Shown here piece after piece: positions 1-6,937 of a DNA stretch of 25,211 bases. This DNA is from Bacillota bacterium. GTDB taxonomy: Bacteria; Bacillota; Bacilli; Paenibacillales; NBRC-103111. How positions within the stretch are numbered: position 1 is the stretch's first letter; the number at the start of each line of letters is the position of its first letter. The translations under genes were made by a program, and so were the position numbers. The stretch lies in the NCBI GenBank assembly GCA_023393235.1, contig JAEWMH010000136.1, forward strand, positions 1 to 25,211, in the 5' to 3' direction. The notes under the pieces were generated by a model. The model saw only the letters and a program-made list of their open reading frames with translations. It had not been told where the DNA came from and searched no databases.

Positions 1-114
1 CCGTTCCCCCTTATTTTACCTCTGGGGGGCAGGGCTCAAAACGGCTATAACGCTTACAATATGACATATCTATGACGTTCTTCGGATTTTCCCCAAAAAG
101 CTTGTATAGAGAAC

Positions 115-148
115 AAAAAAAACACCAGCGCCCAAAATCGCCGGTGTT
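115..148 (-). terminator. Rho-independent terminator of lplJ
   Basis: Read on the minus strand, AACACCGGCG and CGCTGGTGTT form a 10-bp stem with one G-T pair and an 8-nt loop, followed by a run of eight T. It lies 15 bp after the lplJ stop codon. I see nothing gene-like in bases 1-114. Confidence 0.9.
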
Positions 149-162
149 TCCTATGTACATCC

Positions 163-1152
163 TTAGAACATCAAACCTAGCCACTGTTCCCGGGTCATCG
201 GGCCAAAGTAGCGGGACAGCTCCACATCCTCCAACAGCTTCTCCACGGCGCTCTCCTCATACCGCACACCCTGCAGCTTCGCCGCAAACTCGGCCGCATC
301 CTCCGCTCCGAAGAAATCGCCGTAGATGGCAACGCCGGCAATGACACCACCCGCCACATCCAGCCTAAGATCGAAGGTACCGATTCCCTCCAGCCTGCCC
401 GTTTTGCGGATATTGAAGGCGGGAGACTTGCCGTAATTCCAGTCCCAGCTTCTGTAACGCTCATCTGCCAGCTGCCGCACCGCTGCCCATTCCTCTTCAC
501 TGAGCTGGTACTCGGGAATATCCTCCCCGCCGAAAATCGAAACCAGCAGCTTCCGCTTGAACTCGTCCATCGTAATGGGCTCCGCCAAAAACTCCGAAAT
601 GTTGGCCACCCGGCTGCGGATGGATTTGACCCCTTTGGACTTAATCTTGTCCTGGTTCACATTCAGCGCCGAAACCACATTCTCGATTTCCGAAGCCAGC
701 ATCAGAGTGCCGTGGCTGAACATCCGGCCCTTGGTCACAAACTGGGCATTGCCCGAAATTTTGCGTTCGCCAACCTGGATATCATTACGTCCTGTCAATT
801 GGGCATCTACGCCAAGGGAATGGAGGGCCTGCACCACCGGCTCCGTAAACTTGCGGAAGTTGTGGAAGGATTGCCCATCGTCCTTGGTGATGAAGCTGAA
901 ATTCAGATTGCCCAGGTCATGGTAAACCGCTCCGCCACCGGACAACCGCCGCACCACATGGATGCCGTGCTCCTTCACATAAGCCACGTTGATTTCTTCC
1001 ACCGTGTTCTGGTTTTTTCCGATGATGATGGAGGGTTCATTAATATAGAAGAGCAAGAAGTCCTCACCGGTGTTGATGTGCTTTAATGCATATTCCTCCA
1101 GGGCCAGATTGACCGCAGGATCGGTAATACCCTTATTGTCGATGAACAGCAT
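163..1152 (-). CDS. lplJ: Lipoate-protein ligase, LplJ type
   Basis: This enzyme activates free lipoate (or octanoate) with ATP and attaches it to lysines of the E2 and GcvH subunits of 2-oxoacid dehydrogenases and the glycine cleavage system, in the cytoplasm. The 329-residue protein has the family signature RRLSGGGAVYHDLGN at residues 68-82, the lipoate/ATP-binding block, and GERKISGNAQ around 128-137 with the conserved lysine K131. The C-terminal third is the small accessory domain usual for LplJ. Length and sequence closely resemble B. subtilis LplJ as I remember it. The ATG at 1152 is preceded by AGGGAGG at 6-nt spacing, so the start is well supported. The gene is monocistronic: a promoter lies at 1254-1281 and a terminator follows the stop. 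It has no functional link to its neighbours. Confidence 0.96.
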   Translation of the reverse strand: MLFIDNKGITDPAVNLALEEYALKHINTGEDFLLFYINEPSIIIGKNQNTVEEINVAYVKEHGIHVVRRLSGGGAVYHDLGNLNFSFITKDDGQSFHNFRKFTEPVVQALHSLGVDAQLTGRNDIQVGERKISGNAQFVTKGRMFSHGTLMLASEIENVVSALNVNQDKIKSKGVKSIRSRVANISEFLAEPITMDEFKRKLLVSIFGGEDIPEYQLSEEEWAAVRQLADERYRSWDWNYGKSPAFNIRKTGRLEGIGTFDLRLDVAGGVIAGVAIYGDFFGAEDAAEFAAKLQGVRYEESAVEKLLEDVELSRYFGPMTREQWLGLMF

Positions 1153-1253
1153 GGAAGGCCTCCCTACAGATTATTTTGGTGAACCGTGCTCCGCCATACA
1201 GCGACGTTGTTTCTTTCATAGCCAATTTGTCCGACTTGTCCGCCGGTTCTTCT

Positions 1254-1281
1254 ATTATATAAGAATAGGCAATATTTTGAA
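1254..1281 (-). promoter_or_regulatory. Sigma-A-type promoter of lplJ
   Basis: On the minus strand a perfect TATAAT (1254-1259) is preceded at 16 bp by TTCAAA (1276-1281). The predicted start of transcription is about 95 nt upstream of the lplJ ATG. Confidence 0.6.
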
Positions 1282-1309
1282 CACCAAACCTGGCATAAGC
1301 TTTCCGGTG

Positions 1310-1352
1310 AAAAAAAAGCCCCGCTGCAAAGGAGTCCCGTGCAACGGAGCGG
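1310..1352 (-). terminator. Terminator of the peroxiredoxin gene
   Basis: On the minus strand CCGCT pairs with AGCGG, with an inner TGCA/TGCA pairing, and the stem runs into CC then eight T (1310-1317). It sits 30 bp past the peroxiredoxin stop and just upstream of the lplJ promoter, separating the two genes. Confidence 0.8.
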
Positions 1353-1382
1353 TTGTGTCTTGTTAGCCTAGATGCTTACGAT

Positions 1383-1931
1383 TTAATTAGCTACCAGGTG
1401 CTTGTCACCCTTCTTCCAGCCTACCGGACAAAGTCCGCCGGATTGCAGAGCCTCCAGCACACGGAGAGTTTCCTCCACGCTGCGGCCTACATTGTTGTGG
1501 TGGACCACCTGGTATTGAAGCTCGCCTTCCGGATTGATGATGAACAGGCCGCGCAGGGCAATGCCTTCTTCTTCAATATATACGCCGTAATCCTTGGATA
1601 CCGACTTGGTGATGTCGGAGGCCAGCGGGAAGCTCAGCTTGCCCAGGCCATTGGCGGATTGCGCAGTGTTGATCCACGCCTTATGGGTATGTACGCTGTC
1701 GATGCTCACGCCCAGGATCTCGGTATCCAGCTCCTCGAATTTGGACGCAGCGTCAGAGATGGCCGTAATTTCCGTCGGACAAACGAAGGTGAAATCCAAT
1801 GGATAGAAGAACAGAACCAGCCACTTGCCTTTGTAGTCGGCCAGACTTGCCTTGCTGAAGCCTTCACCATTGCCTAGAGCAGTCTCCATTGTAAAATCCG
1901 GTGCCGCTTTGCCTACCAAACGTTCTGCCAT
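1383..1931 (-). CDS. 2-Cys peroxiredoxin (AhpC/Prx1 group, YkuU-like)
   Basis: This thiol peroxidase reduces hydrogen peroxide and organic peroxides, probably using thioredoxin. It has 182 residues. The peroxidatic cysteine C51 lies in the classic PxxxTxxC motif (P44, T48, C51; sequence PLDFTFVCPTE). The resolving cysteine C168 lies in GGLCPVGW near the C-terminus, which makes it a typical 2-Cys enzyme. Wording such as RGLFIINPEGELQYQ and HTHKAWINT resembles B. subtilis YkuU more than AhpC, and no ahpF flavoprotein gene is adjacent. I chose the ATG at 1931 because AGGAGG stands 10 nt before it; the in-frame TTG at 1937 is too close to the ribosome binding site. It is a single gene with its own promoter and terminator. 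Confidence 0.95.
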   Translation of the reverse strand: MAERLVGKAAPDFTMETALGNGEGFSKASLADYKGKWLVLFFYPLDFTFVCPTEITAISDAASKFEELDTEILGVSIDSVHTHKAWINTAQSANGLGKLSFPLASDITKSVSKDYGVYIEEEGIALRGLFIINPEGELQYQVVHHNNVGRSVEETLRVLEALQSGGLCPVGWKKGDKHLVAN

Positions 1932-2064
1932 GTTCAAAAAACCTCCTGAGATGATATGAATATGAGGAAAGCCACGCTGCGAAGAACGCGACCTTTCGGG
2001 CGGTAATCGGTGGTAATCCTATCTAAGAAAGCGGAAATCTATTATTTAACATTTTACAAACCAA

Positions 2065-2093
2065 ATCCTAACACTCAACTAATAGAAAGTCAA
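2065..2093 (-). promoter_or_regulatory. Promoter of the peroxiredoxin gene
   Basis: On the minus strand TTGACT (2088-2093) and TAGGAT (2065-2070) are separated by exactly 17 bp. Transcription would start about 125 nt upstream of the ATG. No convincing PerR box overlaps it. Confidence 0.6.
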
Positions 2094-2195
2094 TTCATGG
2101 ATTTAATATTTACTAGTAATAAATATAAACATTTTGTGAACAAACTTAGGGGTTGGCGGAGGATGATATATAAGGAATTATTGTAAAAATCCCCC

Positions 2196-2224
2196 TTGAA
2201 GTTTGGTGTGGAGTATTTTATAAT
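2196..2224 (+). promoter_or_regulatory. Sigma-A promoter of the pectate lyase gene
   Basis: TTGAAG (2196-2201) and a perfect TATAAT (2219-2224) are separated by 17 bp. Transcription would begin near 2231, leaving a leader of about 190 nt before the chosen start codon at 2422. Within that leader a second AAGGAGG-like sequence (about 2313-2319) has no start codon at usable spacing. Confidence 0.8.
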
Positions 2225-2238
2225 GAAAACGTGTGCAA
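2223..2238 (+). promoter_or_regulatory. cre-like site (CcpA) over the pectate lyase transcription start
   Basis: ATGAAAACGTGTGCAA fits the catabolite-response consensus WTGNAANCGNWNNCAW at all but one defined position (G where W is expected). It overlaps the end of the -10 box and the predicted start of transcription, where bound CcpA would repress. Repression by preferred sugars would suit a secreted pectinase. This is inferred from the match and its position only. Confidence 0.5.
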
Positions 2239-2421
2239 GGTAAGATTTTACATATAAACTTTCATCTGTTTGCCCTGTACATCATGTTTGTTGTCATCCG
2301 ATCCTACTATCCAAGGAGGCGGTCCAGCGTTTCAAATTCACGTTCATCCGAGGCGGCAATTGTTTTGAACCTTTCAAAATGTAACCGTTGTCACAATGCT
2401 TCTAAAACAAGGAGGATGTAC

Positions 2422-4470
2422 ATGATGAATGCCAGCAAACCTGCCCATCCGGGCAAAAGGAAGTGGCGGCCGTTCTTAAGCCTGATGCTGTCTTTAACAC
2501 TGTTACCCGCCGTGGTCCCGGCCGTTGCCGAAGCAGCGGGGGCTTATCCGGGAGATTGGAACGCAGCCAATATTCAAGGCTCCTCCAGCCTGGGCACAAC
2601 CTCATCCAGCTTTGCCAATGGACAGTTCACCCTGTCGGCTGCCGCAGGCAAGCTGCAATCGGCTGACGATAATGTTCATTTTGTCTACATGCCGGTTGGA
2701 ACCGGAGACTTCAGCATTACCGCCAAGGTGGCCTCGGCAACGGGGGTTTCCAACAACACTCGGGCCATGCTCATGGTCAAAAAAGACCCGGTCACCAATG
2801 CCGCCACCTCCCCCAGCTATTCCGTAGCCTTTAATGCGTATACAACCCCCTCCATCACCACCTACAAACGTTTTGCCAGCGGGGGTATTGCCGCATCCAG
2901 CAGTTCAACCGTTACGGCTCCGGTTTACCTGAAGCTGGAGCGTACCGGCAACGTGTTCAAAACCTACTATTCCACTACCAGCACCTTCAGCTCCACTTCT
3001 TTCCGCTCGGATACGGACTCCGGCAGCGCCATCGGAACGGGAAGCGCCTATGTGGGTTTGGCGGTTTCGGCCACCACAGCTGTGTTCAGTGAAGTGAAGG
3101 TTATCCAAAACGGCAGTGTGCTGTATGATTCCGGATCAGGCACAACACCAACTCCCACCCCCACAGCCACTCCTACGGCAACACCAACGGCCACTCCTAC
3201 AGTTACACCAACAGCTACGCCAACAGCCACTCCAACTCCGACACCTACCGCAACGGCTACACCCACACCAACGCCTACCGCTACCGCAACACCTACGCCT
3301 GTGACCGGTGATTTATTCGTCGCCCCCAACGGGCTTGACAGCAATCCCGGAACACTGAGCAGCCCGACTACCTTAACCTCCGCTCTCACCAAAATTGCAG
3401 CAGGTAAGACCATTTACCTGCGGGGCGGCGTTTACGCCTATTCCGTGCCTGTTATTATAGACCGGAACAACAGCGGCAGCTCCACAAGCAGCCGTAAGAG
3501 CATTGTGGCCTACGGCTCCGAAAAACCGATTCTCGATTTTTATGGTCAAACCTTCGATTCCACCAACCGGGGCCTGCAAATCAACGGCCATTATTGGCTG
3601 GTGAAGGGTCTTGAGGTCAGAGGGGCCGGAGACAACGGCATCTTCATCGGCGGCAACTACAACCGCATCGAAAATGTGGAGACCCACCACAACCGGGATT
3701 CCGGCCTGCAGATCAGCCGTTATGCCTCCACCGCCGTCTCCATGAGCGAATGGCCCAGCTACAACGAAATAATTAATGTGTATTCCCACGATAACTATGA
3801 TCCGGATAACGGCGAGGATGCGGACGGGTTTGCCGCCAAGCTGACCATCGGTCCGGGCAATGTGTTCGACGGCTGTATCGCCGCCTGGAATACGGATGAC
3901 GGCTGGGATTTGTACACGAAAACCGACACCGGTCCCATCGGCGTCGTGACCATCCGCAACAGCATCGCCTACAATAACGGGCAAACCTCCGACGGCAACA
4001 CTACTGCCAACAGTGATGGCAACGGCTTCAAGCTGGGCGGGGATAAAATTGCCGTCAACCACATCGTGCAGAACTCCATCGCTTTCCAGAACAAAAAACA
4101 CGGCTTTACCTACAACAGCAATCCCGGCTCCATCCAAATGACCAACAACACCTCCTGGAGCAACGGTCAAAGCAACTTTGCCTTTGACTCCGGCACCCAT
4201 GTGTTCACTAATAACCTGAGCTTCGCCGGCAGCTCCAGCGACAAAACCAGCGGAACGGATGTATCCAGTACCAACATCTGGTGGAAAAACAACAAAAGCA
4301 CCAATGCCAAGGGGCTCATCGCCGACAGCAGCGACTTCCTCAGCCTGACCCCCAGCGTTACCCGCAATGCCGACGGTTCGCCCAACCTGGGCAACTTCCT
4401 GAAGCTGGCCTCCGGCAGTGATCTGATCGGTTCCGGCACACCCTCGGGGAAAAATATCGGGGCACGTTAA
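2422..4470 (+). CDS. Secreted pectate lyase, polysaccharide lyase family 9, with N-terminal accessory domain
   Basis: It cleaves polygalacturonate by Ca-dependent beta-elimination outside the cell. The 682-residue protein has a signal peptide (basic residues 12-16, hydrophobic 18-36, cleavage near AEA at 36-38). A beta-rich accessory domain follows (about 40-240), resembling DUF1349/concanavalin-like modules. Next come a Thr-Pro linker (241-293) and a parallel beta-helix catalytic domain (294-682). Compared from memory with Dickeya Pel9A, the Ca ligands D209, D233, D234 and D237 match D468, D492, D493 and D496 with identical spacing. The catalytic lysine corresponds to K537 in NGFKLGG. ATG 2422 (or 2425) follows AAGGAGG; the open frame back to 2233 is ignored because it runs into the promoter/cre region. 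It is the only pectinase in the window and ends convergently with leuB. Confidence 0.92.
   Translation: MMNASKPAHPGKRKWRPFLSLMLSLTLLPAVVPAVAEAAGAYPGDWNAANIQGSSSLGTTSSSFANGQFTLSAAAGKLQSADDNVHFVYMPVGTGDFSITAKVASATGVSNNTRAMLMVKKDPVTNAATSPSYSVAFNAYTTPSITTYKRFASGGIAASSSSTVTAPVYLKLERTGNVFKTYYSTTSTFSSTSFRSDTDSGSAIGTGSAYVGLAVSATTAVFSEVKVIQNGSVLYDSGSGTTPTPTPTATPTATPTATPTVTPTATPTATPTPTPTATATPTPTPTATATPTPVTGDLFVAPNGLDSNPGTLSSPTTLTSALTKIAAGKTIYLRGGVYAYSVPVIIDRNNSGSSTSSRKSIVAYGSEKPILDFYGQTFDSTNRGLQINGHYWLVKGLEVRGAGDNGIFIGGNYNRIENVETHHNRDSGLQISRYASTAVSMSEWPSYNEIINVYSHDNYDPDNGEDADGFAAKLTIGPGNVFDGCIAAWNTDDGWDLYTKTDTGPIGVVTIRNSIAYNNGQTSDGNTTANSDGNGFKLGGDKIAVNHIVQNSIAFQNKKHGFTYNSNPGSIQMTNNTSWSNGQSNFAFDSGTHVFTNNLSFAGSSSDKTSGTDVSSTNIWWKNNKSTNAKGLIADSSDFLSLTPSVTRNADGSPNLGNFLKLASGSDLIGSGTPSGKNIGAR
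3142..3300 (+). repeat. Low-complexity Thr-Pro linker repeat inside the pectate lyase
   Basis: About 53 codons encode alternating TPTP and TATP units with degenerate codons (ACN CCN / GCN). It links the N-terminal accessory domain to the catalytic domain, as is common in secreted Paenibacillus glycan enzymes. Such tracts vary in length between strains. Confidence 0.9.
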
Positions 4471-4519
4471 CGGCAGCTGTATGATCGGTGCTATCAATTG
4501 TTAAATTATGTAATCATCT

Positions 4520-4567
4520 AAGAGGCTTCGTTCTTGCCCCGTGCAGGAATGGAGCTTCTTTCTTTTC
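4520..4567 (+). terminator. Terminator of the pectate lyase gene
   Basis: AAGAGGCT (4520-4527) pairs with AGCTTCTT (4553-4560), and an inner TTCTTGC pairs with GCAGGAA around a CCCGT loop. The stem is followed by the T-rich tract TCTTTTC. It lies 50 bp after the stop codon. Confidence 0.75.
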
Positions 4568-4573
4568 TCGCCG

Positions 4574-4614
4574 AAAAAAAAGACCCGCTCCGGAGGTCTT
4601 GCTTCCGGTGCGGG
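4574..4614 (-). terminator. Terminator of leuB
   Basis: On the minus strand CCCGC-A-CCGGA pairs with TCCGG-A-GCGGG around a 9-nt loop, followed by TC and eight T. It sits only a few bases from the pectate lyase terminator, so the two convergent units are closed back to back. Confidence 0.92.
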
Positions 4615-4657
4615 GGAAGGGGCTTGGTTTGGGTAAAACGTACTGCCGTTAGTCGTG

Positions 4658-5737
4658 TTACGCCTTGATGGCGGCGACGATCAGGTCGCCCATGGCGCCT
4701 GTGCCAATAGCTGCACTCTTGTCGGTAGCGATGTCCCAGGTGCGGTGACTGGCGTCAAGAACCTCCTTGACCGCCTTCTCTACCGCTTCGGCAGCTTCAT
4801 GGTAGCCGAAGGTCAAGCGGAACATCAGGGCAACCGACAGAATGGTGGCGATGGGATTGGCAACGCCCTTGCCGGCAATATCCGGCGCAGAGCCGTGGAT
4901 AGGCTCGTACAGGCCGAAGCTGCCTTCGCCCAGGGATGCCGAGGACAGCATACCGATGGAGCCGGTAAGCATGGCGGCTTCATCACTTAAGATGTCGCCG
5001 AACATGTTCTCGGTGACAATCACATCGAAGCTCGAAGGACGGCGCAGCAGCTGCATAGCGCAATTATCCACCAGCACATGCTCCAGCTCCACATCGGGAT
5101 AGTCGGCAGCTACACGGATGACCGTTTCCCGCCAGAGACGGGAGGTCTCCAGCACATTGGCCTTATCCACGGAGGCAACCTTTTTCTTGCGGGTTTTGGC
5201 GATTTCGAAGGCAGAGCGGGCAATCCGCTCCACTTCCTTCACGCTGTATGTGCAGGTATCCACCGCTTCCTGGCCATTAGGGCCTTCGCGGCGGAGCTTG
5301 TCTCCAAAGTAAATGCCGCCGGTGAGCTCACGCACCACAATCAGGTCGGTTCCTTCCAGAACCTCCGGCTTCAGGGTGGAGGCTTCCTTCAGACAATCGA
5401 AAATAACGGCGGGGCGGATATTGGCATACAGGCCCAACGCCTTGCGGATGCCGAGAAGCCCGGTTTCGGGACGCAGCTCCTTTGGGTTGGTATCCCACTT
5501 GGGTCCGCCTACAGCGCCCAAAAGGACAGCGTCCGCTTTTTGGCAGATGGCCAGGGTATCCTCGGGCAGCGGGGTGCCGCGTTCATCGATGGCAATGCCG
5601 CCGAATAAACCGTATTCCAGCTCAAACTTGTATCCGAACAGCTCTTCGGTGCGCTTCAGTACCTTTTCCGCTTCGGCAATAACCTCCGGGCCGATGCCGT
5701 CACCGGCAATAACCGCGATCTTCTTAGCATCCGACAT
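4658..5737 (-). CDS. leuB: 3-isopropylmalate dehydrogenase
   Basis: This enzyme catalyses NAD-dependent oxidation and decarboxylation of 3-isopropylmalate to 2-ketoisocaproate in leucine synthesis. The 359-residue protein shows the family blocks: GDGIGPEV (13-20), GAVGGPKWD (74-82), RPETGLLGIRKALGLYANIRP split across 89-109 with substrate-binding arginines, Y143 and K192 as catalytic pair, and D224, D248 and D252 as metal ligands (NMFGDILSDE). The NAD-binding block EPIHGSAPDIAGKG lies near 278-291. The start at 5737 has GGGAG at 9-nt spacing. It is unusual in standing alone: leuA and ilvC lie about 15 kb to the right, and no leuC or leuD is visible. I could not find a convincing promoter; an inverted repeat upstream (5836-5856) may be its control site. 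Confidence 0.97.
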   Translation of the reverse strand: MSDAKKIAVIAGDGIGPEVIAEAEKVLKRTEELFGYKFELEYGLFGGIAIDERGTPLPEDTLAICQKADAVLLGAVGGPKWDTNPKELRPETGLLGIRKALGLYANIRPAVIFDCLKEASTLKPEVLEGTDLIVVRELTGGIYFGDKLRREGPNGQEAVDTCTYSVKEVERIARSAFEIAKTRKKKVASVDKANVLETSRLWRETVIRVAADYPDVELEHVLVDNCAMQLLRRPSSFDVIVTENMFGDILSDEAAMLTGSIGMLSSASLGEGSFGLYEPIHGSAPDIAGKGVANPIATILSVALMFRLTFGYHEAAEAVEKAVKEVLDASHRTWDIATDKSAAIGTGAMGDLIVAAIKA

Positions 5738-5835
5738 GGATGAACACTCCCTTGTTCTTACGTTCTTAAGTGTTACTGTAGCTTATATTGTGCCATACTT
5801 CCAGTGGCCTGCGCCAAGATATAATAACTATGGAT

Positions 5836-5856
5836 TCTATAGGCATTTCCTATAGA
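5836..5856. promoter_or_regulatory. Perfect 8-bp inverted repeat upstream of leuB
   Basis: TCTATAGG and CCTATAGA flank a 5-bp spacer in the 149-bp gap between the AraC gene stop and leuB. No T-run follows on either strand, so it is not an ordinary terminator. It may be an operator for leuB. Confidence 0.4.
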
Positions 5857-5886
5857 GGCGTACTTATGGAATAACCCCTCACAGTG

Positions 5887-6798
5887 TTACTGTTTCCTGA
5901 CCTCAGTTGACTCTGCGGCGAAGGTGCGGTACTGCCTGGGCGTTTTGCCGGTTTTACGTTTGAACAGGCGGTTAAAAAACTTCACATCCAAAAAACCCGC
6001 CTCTGCAGCAATATCGGCAACCCGGTCGCCGGAGCCCGCCAACCGGACGCAACACCGCTCAATCCGCAGCATATGGACGTAATCCAAAAACCCCATCCCC
6101 GTCCTGGCAGCAAAACGCCTACGGAACTGGCGCTCGCTTAAGCCTGCCACAGCCGCAGCCTGGCCTGCAGTTAACCGGTCCGCTGCGTTCTCCCGGATCC
6201 AAAGTATGGTCTTGTCCATCAGATCGTCCCGTCCCGCGGCGGGCGCTCCTGTTCCTGCCTGCTCCTCCAGCCGGTAAAGCTGGACCAGCAATTCGGTGAA
6301 GCGGGTCTGGAGCATCAGCCTGCTGAACGGCCTGGGATTAGCGTAATCCTCCAGCATAGCGCCGAACAGTCTGCGGATTTCCCCGTCCCGGTCCTTCCAC
6401 TGCTTCCATCCTGGTTCCCGCGGATCCGACCGCTTTTTCAACACCGCCAGCAAGTCCGGGTATTCCCCCCTCAGGGATGCCAGGCTCTCCAGCAGCTCCG
6501 GTCCAAACAGGCAGTTGCAGACGATCAGGCGGTTTTTGGCGGCATCCGCCCCCGCTGGACGGAAAACATGGGACGTACCCAGGGGCAAATAGAATACATC
6601 TCCCGCCGCCACTTCCATCACCGCATCGCCGATGTGCTGATACCCCCGGCCTTCCATCACATAGTTCAATTCGATGAATTCATGGGTGTGCTCCTCCAGC
6701 TGGAAGGATTCCTCCACCCGGTTCATATACAGATCAGGGCCTTCCGCCAAAAAGAGCTCCCTGGGCGTGGTCCAAATATACCGTTTGGCTTTCTGCAC
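5887..6798 (-). CDS. AraC-family regulator with cupin sensor domain
   Basis: This 303-residue cytoplasmic transcription factor probably controls the divergent rhamnosidase gene. Residues about 20-110 form a cupin-like ligand domain (EEHTHEFIELNYVMEGRG, then GDVFYLPLGTSHVF). Residues about 200-292 hold the two helix-turn-helix motifs of AraC (LTAGQAAAVAGLSERQFRRRF and VADIAAEAGFLDVKFFNRLFKRKTGKTPRQYR). The start is GTG at 6798, with GGAGGGG 8 nt upstream. The intergenic region of about 140 bp shared with the rhamnosidase carries a 22-bp-phased direct repeat suited to AraC binding. The ligand is unknown; rhamnose or a rhamnosyl-oligosaccharide is a guess from context. Confidence 0.9.
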   Translation of the reverse strand: MQKAKRYIWTTPRELFLAEGPDLYMNRVEESFQLEEHTHEFIELNYVMEGRGYQHIGDAVMEVAAGDVFYLPLGTSHVFRPAGADAAKNRLIVCNCLFGPELLESLASLRGEYPDLLAVLKKRSDPREPGWKQWKDRDGEIRRLFGAMLEDYANPRPFSRLMLQTRFTELLVQLYRLEEQAGTGAPAAGRDDLMDKTILWIRENAADRLTAGQAAAVAGLSERQFRRRFAARTGMGFLDYVHMLRIERCCVRLAGSGDRVADIAAEAGFLDVKFFNRLFKRKTGKTPRQYRTFAAESTEVRKQ

Positions 6799-6825
6799 AG
6801 TGCTTTCCCCTCCAGCCGTATGGAA

Positions 6826-6856
6826 TGTCCGGATACACCCTTATTATTGTCCGGAT
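6826..6856 (+). promoter_or_regulatory. Probable AraC operator: direct repeat TGTCCGGAT
   Basis: TGTCCGGAT occurs at 6826-6834 and again at 6848-6856, same orientation, 22 bp apart, which is about two helical turns. This is the usual layout of AraC-family half sites. A -10 like TATAGT lies at 6895-6900 toward the rhamnosidase with no good -35, as expected for an activator-dependent promoter. Confidence 0.65.
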
Positions 6857-6937
6857 CGGCGAAATTCTTCCTTACCTCTTAGTTTATAGTATGGGTGTAC
6901 AATTGCAATTTAAAAATGATGGAGGGTGGCTCTATCT

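Noticed and set aside
2110..2119. PerR box near the peroxiredoxin promoter
   Set aside because: The palindrome TTACTAGTAA does not fit the PerR pattern TTATAATNATTATAA well and lies upstream of the -35 box.
2233..2421. 63-codon N-terminal extension of the pectate lyase
   Set aside because: It would start within the cre-like site at the predicted transcription start, lacks a ribosome binding site, and would bury the signal peptide; ATG 2422 follows an excellent AAGGAGG.
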